64,000 nucleotides of DNA from assembly GCF_019112545.1 (NCBI RefSeq), contig NW_025064882.1:820928-884927 (forward strand), written 5' to 3'. Made by a program: the position numbers and the translations under genes. The stretch's first letter is position 1, and every line of letters starts with the position of its first letter. Shown piece after piece: positions 32,589-44,969 of the stretch. A model generated the notes under the pieces. That model did no database searches. It was not told where the DNA came from and saw nothing but the letters and a program-made list of their open reading frames with translations. This stretch comes from Guyanagaster necrorhizus (lineage: Eukaryota > Basidiomycota > Agaricomycetes > Agaricales > Physalacriaceae).

Positions 32589-33601
32589 ATGCCCACTCTG
32601 AACTCAACCAATCTGAACTTTGATCAAGAGTTCTTTGAACTCCTAGCTTCTATCATCAGAACACTTTTAGGCTTACTTGTGATCATCTAGCTGTGCCAGA
32701 GATGTCACTCAATTACTGCCTAGACAATCTGACATTATCAAGAGTTTCAATATATTCACCACATCTTACAAAATGTAACCCTAGATTTACTATTATATGA
32801 CATTCCAGAATCCTGATGAATAACCTACCAGCCCCTGACTAGTCTCCTACCAAAAGCTGGACCTAGTGGCATACATCAGGGGGATGGTCAGAAAGAAGAG
32901 AGAGAATGGCACTCCTCTTGACCTAGACTAGGTAGAGATCAGCACTCTCACATCTTAGGAGACTGAGGAATATTTATATCAGATGCCATACTAAACCATG
33001 AGGATGAGGGACTCTTGAAGAACTTCTTTTAGCAGTCTTTCTCTTTTGACTCTTCCACCACCTCTCAAACTCATGGAATTGCTGATCATGTTCAAAACTC
33101 TCTCAATGCTACTCAGATAGCTTCAGGATCCCACACAATGACACCTAGAAGCTAGCCTTATAGCAGTCCCACTTCAGTCTATCACTCTGTAGAGACTAGT
33201 GCTGGGATGAGGCAGGCACCCTCTGATCAGCTGAACAATGAGCAATAAGCCCAGGAGAGTCAGAACAAAATTATTCACTGCTTATTCCCCTCATAGAACC
33301 TCAACATCTCCTTTAACTATAATGCAGCCATCCAACAAGAAGAACAATGACAATGACAGACCTCAGCAGAGCATTGATGAGCCCTCAGCAGTCTTGAGCA
33401 GTGAATTGTGGAGAAAGGACAGCAAGCCCAGAATGCCATGGCCTATGATGCTCAAACTAGAAGTGAGCAGCATCAGATCAAGAGGGAGTGCCTTTGGGCT
33501 GGATCCCTGAACTGGTATGGGCTCTGTTCACAGCTCTCACTCTCAACTCCCATATTCTGAGAGTCCAGCACTAACCACAAAGAAGATTCATGGGCAGATA
33601 G
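32589..33601 (+). pseudogene. Element E ORF0, N-terminal part
   Basis: ATG at 32589 retained (MPTLNSTNLNFDQEFFELLA, then SIIRTLLGLLVII). Same hydrophobic segment and HSITA motif as C. Stops are TAG/TGA at positions that are Gln, Trp or Arg in sister copies. Interrupted by the 1.8-kb repeat at 33602. Confidence 0.72.
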
Positions 33602-35409
33602 TGACATGCTCTCTCCATGTTCAGGCATGTAAAATTGTGAAAATTGTGAATACATGGACTGCATTTCAGTCCAGTAAGCATGTAACAGAAAATAGGACTA
33701 GAGTGCACAGAAACCTAGCTATCATAATGCTAAAACTGAAGTAACAATAAGCAGAGTGCATGGCCTAGTAACAGACTAATACCAGAGGGGTTAGGCTACA
33801 TGTGAGGTCCCAGCACTTGGCCCTAAATGTGCCAATACTATTATGAGAGGACATGCTAAAAATAAAAAGACTATGATTGAAATATGATCAGCAATTCTGA
33901 TCACATTGATCAAAGATACACAGCCATTGATGCACTGATGGAATATGCTTTAGAACAGAGAACTGAGACCCAAAGAAAGGTATCTGAGTAAATGGGTATT
34001 AAATAAAGAAATAAAATGATGACAACAAAGTAATAAGTAGAGGAGTATTACTCCAAGAATAAATAGCATGCATACTTACAGTGTCTTAGCATGCATAACA
34101 CAGTGAGGGACTCTGCATTATACCAGGAAATGGCACCTTTGGTGAGTCAGATGGAATAACTGGCTGGACACAGGGAAGCAGAACATAGCCATTGTGGCTG
34201 ACTCCTGGCATGAGAGATAACCCCAGGGATCTGAAACAGTTTACTGCTGTCAGAGATGTCATCAGGAAAATAAAAAAGCAAGCAGACCTGGTGAGGCCAG
34301 CTAGCCGATGTCAGCTAGCAAAGGAATAGTGGGCACAGTCCTTGCCCAGAAGAGAATAAGCACAGTGACTGTGATATGCATGTGAATAATATCTGCAGGA
34401 TCCAGCATAGAGTCCTGCACTTTGAGGATACTATAGTAGGATTGTATTAGTAAGTATCATAGTAGAGTATTTAAATATGGTATTGTATGAGTAGAGGACA
34501 AGTTTTCAACTCCCACAGTTGCAGTATATTGGGCATAGAAAGCCTTGCACTCTAAGCTCTGGGTTTGTGTTAGTAACTTTGGGTGAGAGAATAAATGTAT
34601 TATTGAACATCCTTGAGAGAGCTGTAAAAACCAAGCAAGGCATTGAAGCTCACAAAGGATTTAAGCCCAGTTTGATAAGAGGTTTTAGATTGCACTTTAA
34701 TCTGAGAATAAGAGAGTGGTGTCTGAAGAGCATTATCTTGAGTTTTTGAGGTATTTGTGACACATGATGCTACAGGTGAGGGAGGTTCAAACCCTTTGGC
34801 TTGATTAGTGTATGCTTTTGTATTATTTCTGCAGATTGGCAGAGGTCCAAACCCTTTTGTCTATCAGACAGTGTTTTATTGTGTTTTGTGTCTCTGGATC
34901 ATATAGGTTTGAATCCTGTGGGTCTACAATTGGTTTGGAAGCTTGGGAACAGAGATCTATACTTTTTAGCACTTGTGGACATGTTTGTGATTAGTTTTTG
35001 CTTAGAGCATGAAGTTTTGAGTCATGTATTATGTATGTTAAGAGTTTTGAGTTGATCTGAGCTGTGCTTAGGGCTTTTTGGAGAATTTTGTGAGAGTGTT
35101 TCGACATATTGTATTGAGCTGCAGTATTCTTTGCCTTGAGGCCCAGCAACACCAGTTGCCACCTCTTTTTCTGATAAAATGAAAAGCTTTGAGACTTAGA
35201 GAGATCTTGGACTGTTGTAAGCACACTATTACTCTTTGTGTGCTGTGATCTCATTAAAGAAGACAATTATATTTGTTGATTGCTACTTTTATCACATTAT
35301 AATCTTCCCATAAACTAAGAGTTTTGTGTGTGTATTAGTGTGAGTGTAGTCAGTGGATAATGCTCTGCTGTATCTGTTTTCATCTTGCATGCACTCAGAT
35401 CCTCTTCAA
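33602..35409 (+). repeat. Unclassified 1.8-kb repeat, copy 1
   Basis: Begins TGACATGCTCTCTCC and ends GATCCTCTTCAA; a near-identical copy lies inverted at 47509-49257. No long coding frame (the largest, 34519-34749, has no recognised domain), no terminal inverted repeats and no clear target duplication. It contains TATTTAAATA near 34468 and several tRNA B-box-like stretches around 34780-34920 (GGTTCAAACC, GGTTTGAATCC). An LTR-like boundary TGAC...GTCA could end it at 35352. It could be a large solo LTR or a non-coding element; I cannot decide. Confidence 0.75.
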
Positions 35410-35926
35410 TGGACTCTGCAAAGTCCTTACTGCTGATGAGACAAAAGGAGCAGAAGACAATGGGATCCTGCCCTTAAGGTGAGCAGATTTCCATCCTGCT
35501 AGCCCTGAGGCCCTTAAGTATTCTTCTCCTCAGTGAACTCCTAGTATCAACATCATGTTTGAGGATAATGAGTCTATTCTCAGGCACTATAGACTATGAG
35601 TACCTCTCAATACTCATGTCTCTACTTAGGCTCTCTAAGGATACTTGAGAAGTCAGATCACCTAATGGTTCCTCAATGAAAAATACCACTGAAAATTTTA
35701 TTTTTATAGTGAGTAAATAGCAGTCATGCAAGCAGTAGGAGGGAACAAATATGATGTTTCCATCAGGAGTTATCTTGCTACTGACTACATCATCAGATTC
35801 AATAATGAGGGCTTCACTGCTGGGTCCAGCATCCAGCCAGAGCAGCAGGTCCATGAGAATAGCCTGACTGCTAGAGAATGAGAGAAGTACTTTCATCTCA
35901 TCTGTTGCTTTCCTCCTAAGAGATGA
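35410..35926 (+). pseudogene. Element E ORF0, C-terminal part
   Basis: Resumes after the repeat. The conserved block appears at 35558 (FEDNESILRHYRL, later VGGNKYDVSIRS). Subtracting the repeat, the distance from ATG 32589 is a multiple of three, so the frame is preserved. Ends at TGATGA 35924-35929. Confidence 0.68.
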
Positions 35927-37664
35927 TGAGAGCAAGGCAGAGGCCAACATGAAAACTGAAAACAGTGAGGCACCATGCTCTGGAGGCAAGATGTCTTACC
36001 TACTGGCAGAGGACACAGATGAAGAAGCACTGAAAGCAGAGATACAGAATGCAAGAGTAGGAGAATATCAGGAATGGTATGAGCAAGAAGTAACATTTCT
36101 ATGGCATGACATCAACTGGCTAGCATCACATCTAAGTAAATTATACACTTATGCTGAACCTTATGAGCATACAGAAATCTTGTGACATTCCACTATAGCA
36201 TATGCTGCTAAACAATATAACAAACACCACTCTGAGAATCTGGTCAGCATGATACCAGAATACTAGTTACTACTCAAAATTCAACCAATGCCTTGGTCAC
36301 TCTCTATCATGCTGAAATGAGCTGCCTACATGGCACTATCTATTCAGAGCACATTCTCATACTCCACATTCTCAGAACAATTAATGGCTATCTGGCTATC
36401 ATGATCCCAAGCTCTGGCACCCCAGGAGTTTAAAAAATATTGAAACCCATAGACTGGCCAAGAAAATCGAGTCCTTAGGGCTCAGCCCCCATCTGATGAA
36501 GCCACAGGCAGTGGGACTGAAAAGGAACTAATTTAGGACAATCTAGAAGCAGTCTGACTAGAGTTCACCATCAGAGATAGCATCATAGTCTAAAAGGAAG
36601 CCATCTCACAAGGAAGCCCCATAGCAGACAATAACTCACTCCACTCATTCTCTAGGCCATCATGAGAATGGCAATGCCCTCTTTTTTCAGAATGGCCCAA
36701 CCCAATAGGCCTCCTTTCTGATAATGCCACCATACTGCAATGCAGACCTGATTTACTCTAGAAGCTCCACTCTTTCAAAGGGGCTTCTAATGATATTGAC
36801 TGATTTCTTGTTGATTGTGAACAGTACTTTGAGGTCTATATCAGATACCTCAGAACCAATATGAATAAAGTCATCTTCACTACCTCATACCTTGAAGAAA
36901 AGGCAAAAACATGGTGGATCCTCATTTTCTCAAACTTCTGATCATTGACTTGAGAGCATTATCAGTACTCTTTATGGCCAGTCTTTAAACAGATGTTCTA
37001 CAACAAATTTATTGATCTAGCAGTACAAGAAGTATACAAGCAGAAGATTAAAGAGTTCAAGATGGGGGATAAGACAGCCATGAACTACTTTGATGAGCTG
37101 AAATAGCTCACAAAGCTCATGGAGATTCAGGATGACATGGCAAATAACAGATAAATAGTCAAGGCTCTCAAGAGAGAAGTCCCTCTCTCATATATTATGA
37201 TGATCTCTGCTATCAGTATCAAGGCTCTGATACTAGTGGGATATGATGAATGAAAGGAACAGATCATCAAGATGTACAAGGAGTGACAAAGGCAGAAAGT
37301 GAAGCAATTGACTCTGCAAGATTATTCCAAGAAGTTGACTCCACTAATCCTGAACAACTCCAAGTCATCAGGGACAATTGCTGGGAAATCATTGGGACCC
37401 TCAATAGCCCCAAGCTACAGTATGCAGAAGACAGGAATAGGAACAATATATACAGAAACAGGAAAGCCCATGGACATAGACCAGATAAAGAAGGAGGATA
37501 AATGCTTCAATTGTGGTCAAAAAGGCCACATAGCAAAGGATTGCCTGAAGAAGAAGAAGATCTGAGAAGATATACAGATGCAAATTGCCAAACTCCAGAA
37601 GGAGAAGGAAGAACTCAGCACAGAAACTAAGGTGGAGAAAGTAAAAGATGGGGCTGATCAATGA
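35880..37664 (+). pseudogene. Element E gag
   Basis: +1 frame relative to ORF0; an in-frame ATG occurs at 35949 (MKTENSEAPC, then LLAEDTDEEALKAEIQNARV). Conserved WLASHLSKLYTYAEPYEHTE region near 36120, capsid domain 36780-37250 (FLVDCEQYFEVYIRYLRT, KTWWILI), knuckle CFNCGQKGHIAKDC at about 37503-37544. Stop TGA 37662-37664. Stops are mainly TGA. Confidence 0.85.
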
Positions 37665-40600
37665 GTGATTCCACTGAGCCAGCCAAAGGACTTTACAGTG
37701 TGAGAACAGTAGCTGCTAGTCAGACTAATAAGATTCCTGTAGTTACACCTATAACACCTATGCATTCAAATATACCTATTGCTGCTACACACACCAAAGA
37801 ATCACCTAAACAAACTCAATTGCCTATAGGCTGAACAGGGGCAGAGAGCTCTATTGGCTAGCTAAAGCCATTCAATACTGAGTGGACTTGGCAGACCATC
37901 AAGAATGCAAAAAATGAAGCAGCAGCAAAGGCCATACTCTGGAACTGAGTCTATAAAACTCAGGCTGAAGAAGTAGTGGACAAAATGATCAAGAGAATGA
38001 GAAAGGCCAAACATTGTTGAGCTCTAAAATGGCTTGACAAGCTATGAGGACCACAAAAGTTCATTTACAGGACCAAAATCCTAGGCTGAGATCTATTAAC
38101 CAAGGCCCAGATAGAGATGCTCATGTCTTGAAGTGCTCATGTGGTAACAGCTCTGATTGACAGTGGCTGCACAGGTAGCTCTATCAATCATGCTTTCATC
38201 ACTAAGCACAACCTCCCAACACAGGCCACTATAGCCTCTATTCTAATATACAACACTGATGGCACCAAGAACCAGGCCAGTTCAATTACTGAGTTTATTG
38301 AGCTTAGGCTCATAATCAGCAATCATTCTGAAAGGATTGACTTGGCAGTAACTGATCTAGAAACCAAGAAAATTTTTCTTGGTCACAACTGGCTGATCTG
38401 CCACAACTCACTGATCAACTGGAAAACTGGACAGATCACCTTTGCCAGGTGCCAGTGTTGGAAAATACCATTTGAGCTATCAGATGAAGACTCTGATGAC
38501 TGATGGGATGAGAAAATGGAGGACAGTGAAACAATTCTTACTGTAGACCTGCAAAAAGCCATAAACATTCATGCAATGCACCACACCAATAACTTAGCAG
38601 CAAAGGCCAATGCAGAAAAAGGAGAGAAAACCTTTGAGGAAATGGTGTCTGAATGGACATGAGACTACCATGACTTATTCAAAAAAGAGAGCTTCAATGA
38701 GCTTCCAGCTCTAAAGCCATGGGATCATGCTATAGAGCTAATTCCTAATGCCAATGCCAATCTGGATTGCAAGATGTATCCCCTTGGCAACAATAAGCAG
38801 CAGGAGTTTGACAAGTTTCTGGATGAGAATCTCTCCAGTGGATGAATTTGGCCATCAAAGTTCCTGATGGCCTTCTCTTTCTTCTTTGTCAAAAAGAAGG
38901 ATGAGAAGCTCTGACTGATACAGGATTATCAGAAGCTCAATGAAATGACAATCAAAAATTGTTACCCACTTCTATTAATCTCTGAATTAATAGACAAACT
39001 CTGTGGCACCAGATACTACACCAAACTGGATGTTCATTGAGGTTACAATAATGTATAGATCAAGGAGAGTGATGAGTGAAAGGCTGCCTTTCACACTAAT
39101 CAGAGCCTGTTCAAACCTACAGTTATATTCTTTGGGCTCACCAACTCACTTGTGACCTTTCAATGGATGATAAATAATATCTTTAAAGATCTCATCACTA
39201 TCAGAAAAGTCATAATTTATTTAGATGATATTCTTATTATATCTAAAACTTAGGAAGAGCACCAGAAGCTAGTCTGACAAGTACTAGCACTTATGAGAAA
39301 GCACTGATTATTCCTCAAGGCAGAGAAGCGTGAATTTGAGGTACTTGAAACTGAATACCTTAGAGTCATCATCAGCAAAGGCCATATTCAAATAGATCCC
39401 ATCAAGGTGGCTAGAGTGACTGAGTGGCTAAAGCCTGCTAAAAAAAAGGAATTACAATCCTTTTTAGACTTCACCAACTTCTACTGGTGATTTATTCAGG
39501 ACTACAGCAAGGTAGTCTGCCCTATGATCCAACTGACCAGCAATGTGCCCTGAACCTGGAGCCCATCTCAACAGTCAGCATTCAATGACCTCAAGTGATG
39601 ACTAGCAGAGGACATAGTTCTTGCTATCTCAATACAAAACAGGAAGTTCTGTATTAAGGCTGATTTAAGTGAAGATGCCATTGGCATCATCCTCTCTCAG
39701 AAACAGGACAGTTGATGGCATCCAGTTGTATTTCTTTCTAAAGCATTGACCATTATAGAATACAATTATAAAATATATGATAAAGAGTTACTCACTATAA
39801 TGCTCACTCTGGAAGAATGGTGACATTACTTGATTAGCACTGTTGAGATTTTTGAGATCTGGACAGATTATTAAAATCTCCAATACTTCTGACAACCACA
39901 AAAACTAAACTGCTGACAGGCCAGATGGGTGATAGAGCTCAATCAGTATCAATACATGCTGCATCACAAAGCTGAGACAGCAAACAAAAAAGCTGACCTC
40001 CTCAGTTAGTGAGCTGATCATGATCAAGGAGGAAAGGATGATGAGAGGGTAATATTATTAAAGTCTGAACACTTTCAGACAATGATAATGCCCACCAAGA
40101 AAGAGATTCACAAGCATATTAAGAGTGCAACTTGAGATAACTATAAATGGGACCAACAAGTGGCCTTATCACTTAACCATGGATGAGGAATGACAAAGGA
40201 AGGAAGGCTGATCTACTATAATGGGCAGATCTATATTCTCTATGATCATGCACTGTGTAGAGAGATCATCACCACTTGTCATGATTATATAACTGCAGGA
40301 CACCTCAGAATTGCTAAGACCAAAGAATTAGTACTACAGGAATATTAGTGGCTGAAACTGAGACAGGATATAGAACAATATGTAGAAGCCTGTGAGACCT
40401 GTCAGTGGAGGAAATCTTCAACTCAAGCCTGATCTGCACCTCTGCACCCCAATGAGATTCCACAAATGCTCTAGACTCATATCTCAGTAGATATGATCAC
40501 TGGTCTATCTGACTGTAATAGCTATAATACAATCATCATTATAGTTGATCACTTCTTGAAAGCAATCATTTTAGCCATCTGTTCCACAAAACTCACATCA

Positions 40601-41548
40601 GAGGGATAGGCAAAAATACTTTGCAATGAGGTGTATGCTAAATATAGTATGCCCTAAATCATTATCTCTGACTATGAACCTCAGTTCATCTTGAAGTTCC
40701 TTGACAACTTATACTGCCTCCTAAATATCAAGTGGAACACATCCACTGTCTATCACCCTCAAATAGACAGGGAAACAGAATGAGCAAACCAAGAGATGGA
40801 GAAGTACCTCCATCTTTTTATCAACTATTGCTAAGACAATTAGACAAAATGGCTAGCACTTGCAGCATTCTAGCATAACAATCAAATCTATTCATCTACT
40901 GGAAAAACCTCATTCTTTGTCAATTTTAGCTGACATTCTAATGCTACCAAGACCATATGGACACACACAACAATGCCTGCTTCCACTGACTTCACCACCA
41001 CTATGGTGAAGATCCATGATGAGACACACATAGCCCTTGAAAAAGCCACTGCAACTATGAAAAAACAATATGATAAGCATCACCACCTAGTGTACAAATA
41101 CTCTGTCAACAACAAAGTTTGGCTGAACACAACCAATCTCCATCTACTTTGTCTAAAACAGAAACTCTCTGATAAATGGATGGGTCTCTTTCCTATCATT
41201 GCCAAATTTGGTGCCTCCATATACAAACCCAAATTGCCCTCAAACTGAAGAATTCATGATGTCTTTAATGAGATGCTATTAACACTGTATATTGTCTCAG
41301 CATTTTCAAACCACAAGAAATCCACTCTGCCACCACCAGATCTGATTAATGATGAAGAACATTATAAAATTGATCAAATATTACATTATAAAATCCAGAA
41401 AATCAAAGTGAAAGGTGGCAGCATAATAATGATGGTGGATTATCTTGTCAGCTGGAAGAGTTATAGCTCAGAATCCAACCAGTGGGTAAACAAAAAATGG
41501 ATGGATGTGGATGAGGCCATATGAGACTATGAATTATCTCTAAATTAA
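37661..41548 (+). pseudogene. Element E pol
   Basis: Starts with ATG overlapping the gag stop as ATGA (37661-37664), then SDSTEPAKGLYSV. Retropepsin ALIDSGCTGSSINHAF at 38150 with DSG intact; RT with YLDD at 39218-39229; RNase H near 39655-39880; integrase finger near 40280-40400 and core near 40480-40810; chromodomain VDYLVSWKSYSSESNQW near 41439; stop TAA 41546-41548. Many stops. Confidence 0.9.
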
Positions 41549-41581
41549 GCTATCAGAATGATAATCTTAAGAAGAGGGTAA

Positions 41582-42039
41582 TGTTACAATTTTTTCTATT
41601 TTCTCTCTGACTAACCCCTATTTATGCTTAGTCAGAGTGCCAGAATGAGTGTTTAAAACTATGGAACAAAGCTTAGTCACTACAACAAGCTGAGTTCATC
41701 ATTGTCTTTTGACACAACAGCACAGCCTGACAATGCACAAAGACTCTTTTATATATGGTAATAACACTCAAGGACAATGAGCACAAAGGACTCAGCAATA
41801 TACAATAGGAAGTAGTATAATTAGCTATGACCTGTACAGTATTTAAGATGGCTCACTCTCACTGAAAACCCCAGCTTTAAGCTAAAGTTTATCTTCACAT
41901 CATTTTATACTTGAGCCAATCCTAAGGTCTTGTGACACACCAATCAGAATATGCATCAGTGAACTCAGTCAATCTCCTGAAGTGCAAGGAGACTTCTGTT
42001 TATCATATATTTCTGTTCATGTGATACTTGAGTCTAACA
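41582..42039 (+). repeat. 3' LTR of element E (458 bp)
   Basis: TGTTACAATTTTTT to GTCTAACA, preceded by the purine tract CTTAAGAAGAGGGTAA (41566-41581) and followed by CAGGA. Confidence 0.93.
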
Positions 42040-42044
42040 CAGGA

Positions 42045-43890
42045 ACAGAATGGGAAGTAGAGACTGATGGCATTTCTCTCTAAAGCATTGATAACAACAA
42101 AGAGGAACTATAAGATTTATGACAAGAAGCTCTTAGCCATCATGCTTGCACTAGCAGAGTGGTGGCACTATTTTATTGAGGCAACTCAGGTCTCTGAGAT
42201 ATGGACCAATCACTAAAATCTTTGATATTTCTGACTCTCTCAGAAACTTAACTATTGACAAGCTCGATAGATAACAGAACTGTCTGAGTATCAGTACATA
42301 CTCCATCACAAGGCCAGTTGATCAAACAAGAAGGCTGATTTACTCAGTTGAAGAGTCAATCATAATTAAGAGGAGAAAGATAACAAAGAGATAGTAATGC
42401 TCAAACTAGAGCACTTCTGAGCCATGATAATGCCAACAGAGAAGGAGGTATGTGACAAAATTTGCAGTGCTATATGATAATCCAGCCTGTGGAACTAAAG
42501 AATTGCAACCTCTCTGAATCACAAGTATAGCATTTTCTGATCCAATGACCTTCTCTTCTATGATGAATGACTCTATATCCTGCAAAACTGGTTATTATAG
42601 AGAGAAATTATCATGATAAGCTATGACCACACAATAGTGGGACATCTAAGGATCACTAAAATAAAGGAGTTAGTGTTAAGAGAGTACTAGTGGCTAAAGA
42701 TGGCAAAGGACATTGAGGAGTACATCAAAGAATGCAAGACATACCAAAGAGCTAAGGCTTTCACTAAAGCATGTGTCACACTATCACATCCAAACAAGAT
42801 CCTGATGCAACCATAGACTCATATTTCGGTTGACATAGTTACTGGACTTTCCAATTATAATAGCTATGATGCTATTATTATCATTATCAATTGCTTCTCA
42901 AAAGTGATCATTCCTATTGCATGCTCAATAGAATTATCCTTGGAAGAGTGGGCAAAACTACTCTAGGATGAAGTCTATGCCAAGTACAGTATGCTACAAG
43001 TCATTATCTCAGACCAAAGACCACAATTCATCTCAAAGTTCATTGACAATCTATACTACCTATTCAATATCTACAGCAATGCCTCCATAGCCTATCATCC
43101 ACAAACAGACAGCCAGACAGAGTATGTCAACCAAGAAATTTAAAAGTATCTTTGCATGTTCATTAATTACCAACAAGACAATTGGACTGAATGGTTAGCA
43201 CTCACAGCCTTTCGACATAACAATCATATTCATTCTGCCACTGATAAAATCTCATTCTTTATCAACTATAGCTTACACCCAAACATAGCTAAAACCACAT
43301 ACTCTTATACAACTACTCCAGCCTCATCCAACTTTGTAGCAGACATGACAAAGATTCATCTTGAAACAGAAACCACACTCTGACAAGCTGCCAATATAAT
43401 GAAAGCATAATATGATAAACACTGATGGCTGGCACACTCATATTAAGTCAACAATAAAGTCTGGCTTGATATGACAAATCTTCATCTTCTATGCCCAAAA
43501 CAAAAGCTCAACAATAAATAAACTGGCCCCTTCACAATTACCATCAAGATAGGTGCCTCTGCATACAAACTCTGACTTCCACTACACTGGTAGATCTATA
43601 ATACATTCAACAAATTCCTTCTAACACTATTTATTGCTTCTACCTTTCCAAACCAAGAATGACCACTGCCACCTCTGCCAGGTCTAATCAACAAAGAAAA
43701 ACACTATGAAGTTGATCAGGTACTTAATCACAAGACCAGATGCATCAAAGCATGTGATGGAGATATAAAAACAACAACTGACTATATTGTCAGTTAGAAA
43801 GGATACAGTCCAGAATCTAACCAGTGAGTAAATGAATGACACATGAATGCAGATGATGCTATACATGACTATAAATCATCCTTTAATTAA
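42045..43890 (+). pseudogene. Element D pol, part 3 (RNase H, integrase, chromodomain)
   Basis: Continues D RNase H (EQNGKW, FLSKALTTTKRNYKIYDKKL), then the integrase finger near 42620-42750 and the core with ISVDIVTGL near 42827. The usual DRGPQF reads DQRPQF near 43014. The C-terminal region contains NYSLHPN, and a decayed chromodomain (TDYIVS-KGYSPESNQ) sits near 43777. Stop TAA 43888-43890. The most degenerate pol of the plus-strand copies. Confidence 0.85.
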
Positions 43891-43923
43891 ACCATCAGAA
43901 CAATGGTCTTAAGGAGAGGATAA

Positions 43924-44383
43924 TGTTATGATTTTTCCACTTTTATTCCTTTTTTTCACAGTATTAACCCTTATTTATACTTAGTCAGAGCACCTATATT
44001 AGCACTTAAGACTATGGGGATGTTTTGATTAACACAGCCATCAGTGATCTGAAATATAAAGTGAGGCCCTGATGACAAGACAATCAATCTATTATAGATA
44101 ACCATAATACCTTAGGACAATGAGCACTATAGCACAGACACTTACAATTAGCAATACTATATTTATCAGCAGGATGAACAGTATATAAGTAGCATAGCTA
44201 ATGCTATATATCCCTAGTCTTGAACTATTCTTTATTCTACTGCTTTACCTCAAGTCAACTACTTGCATTGACCTTGAGATATAATAACTACAAACACATC
44301 ATTGGACTTAAGTGTGATTGTATGAACACAATACAGTGCTTATTTACTATGTGTTCTAGTTCATGTGTCACTCAGATCTAATA
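43924..44383 (+). repeat. 3' LTR of element D (460 bp)
   Basis: Starts TGTTATGATTTTTCC after the purine tract CTTAAGGAGAGGATAA. Its last bases are TCTAATA, a CA to TA change at the integrase-cut terminus. Followed by GAGTC. Confidence 0.92.
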
Positions 44384-44388
44384 GAGTC

Positions 44389-44443
44389 TAAGAAATTAGA
44401 TTCTTTGGATTTGGGATTAGAGAATTAGTTAGAAACCTTATTG
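44389..44443 (-). pseudogene. Element G gag fragment between D and F
   Basis: 55 bp left between two insertions. Minus strand reads NSPNPKSKES-like residues that join the knuckle region at 19777 to the gag body at 54501. Too short to assign alone; the join rests on the two target duplications. Confidence 0.6.
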
Positions 44444-44914
44444 TGTTATGATTTTTCCTCATTTTTATCTTTTATTTGAGAGATTAACCTCTATCTTTGC
44501 TTAGTCAGAGCACTTGAGCCAGTGCTTAGGACCATGAGATGGGCTTAGTCATCACAACAACACTCAGTTGATCATTATCCTTTGATACAATAGCAACTGC
44601 TCAATGACAGACAATAATATTTTGTAGGTAGCTTAATGACACTAGACAAAAATGCTCTATAATGCTAGGATGCACAATTAGGTAGTTATATCTTTAGATA
44701 GACAACAACTAGTATATAAGTAGTGTAGCTCTCACTGTAGTATCCCCAGCTTCAAGCTAAAGTTTATTCTTTTACCATCTTATCTCAAGCTAATCTAAAG
44801 ATCTTGTGATACAGAGCCACATAACACATTAAGTGAACTCTGACATCATTGTCTGAAGTGTGAGACAGTGTCAGTTTATCATGTGTTTAGGTCACATGTC
44901 ATTTGAGCTTAACA
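44444..44914 (+). repeat. 5' LTR of element F (471 bp)
   Basis: TGTTATGATTTTTCC to GAGCTTAACA. TTAGTCA at 44501-44507 and 44545-44551, TATATAA at 44713-44719, start motif AGCTTCAAGCTAA at 44748-44760. Confidence 0.93.
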
Positions 44915-44915
44915 A

Positions 44916-44928
44916 TTAGCTTGAAGCT
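44916..44928 (+). promoter_or_regulatory. Primer binding site of element F (self-primed type)
   Basis: TTAGCTTGAAGCT is a perfect 13-base complement of AGCTTCAAGCTAA in its own 5' LTR (44748-44760), the cleanest example in the window. Confidence 0.75.
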
Positions 44929-44969
44929 TCTAACTTCTCTTTCTCAAGCCCAATTGTGCTGAGAACCAA

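Larger units (their letters stand above)
32075..42039 (+). mobile_element. Element E: chromovirus inserted in D RNase H, target duplication CAGGA
   Basis: LTRs of exactly equal length (458 bp; 32075-32532 and 41582-42039) flank ORF0, gag and pol. CAGGA is repeated at 32070-32074 and 42040-42044, and D RNase H continues directly after it. An unclassified 1.8-kb repeat interrupts ORF0. LTR differences are many and mostly transitions, often TG in one and CA in the other, so E itself is old. Confidence 0.95.
19778..44383 (+). mobile_element. Element D: chromovirus with three nested insertions, target duplication GAGTC
   Basis: LTRs at 19778-20041 plus 24987-25180 (split by copia) and 43924-44383; perfect GAGTC duplications at 19773-19777 and 44384-44388. 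The interior is interrupted by pogo (29923-31589) and element E (32075-42039). Without the insertions it is about 8 kb. All three insertions have clean duplications (ATAAG, TA, CAGGA), so D was a receptive older copy. Confidence 0.93.
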
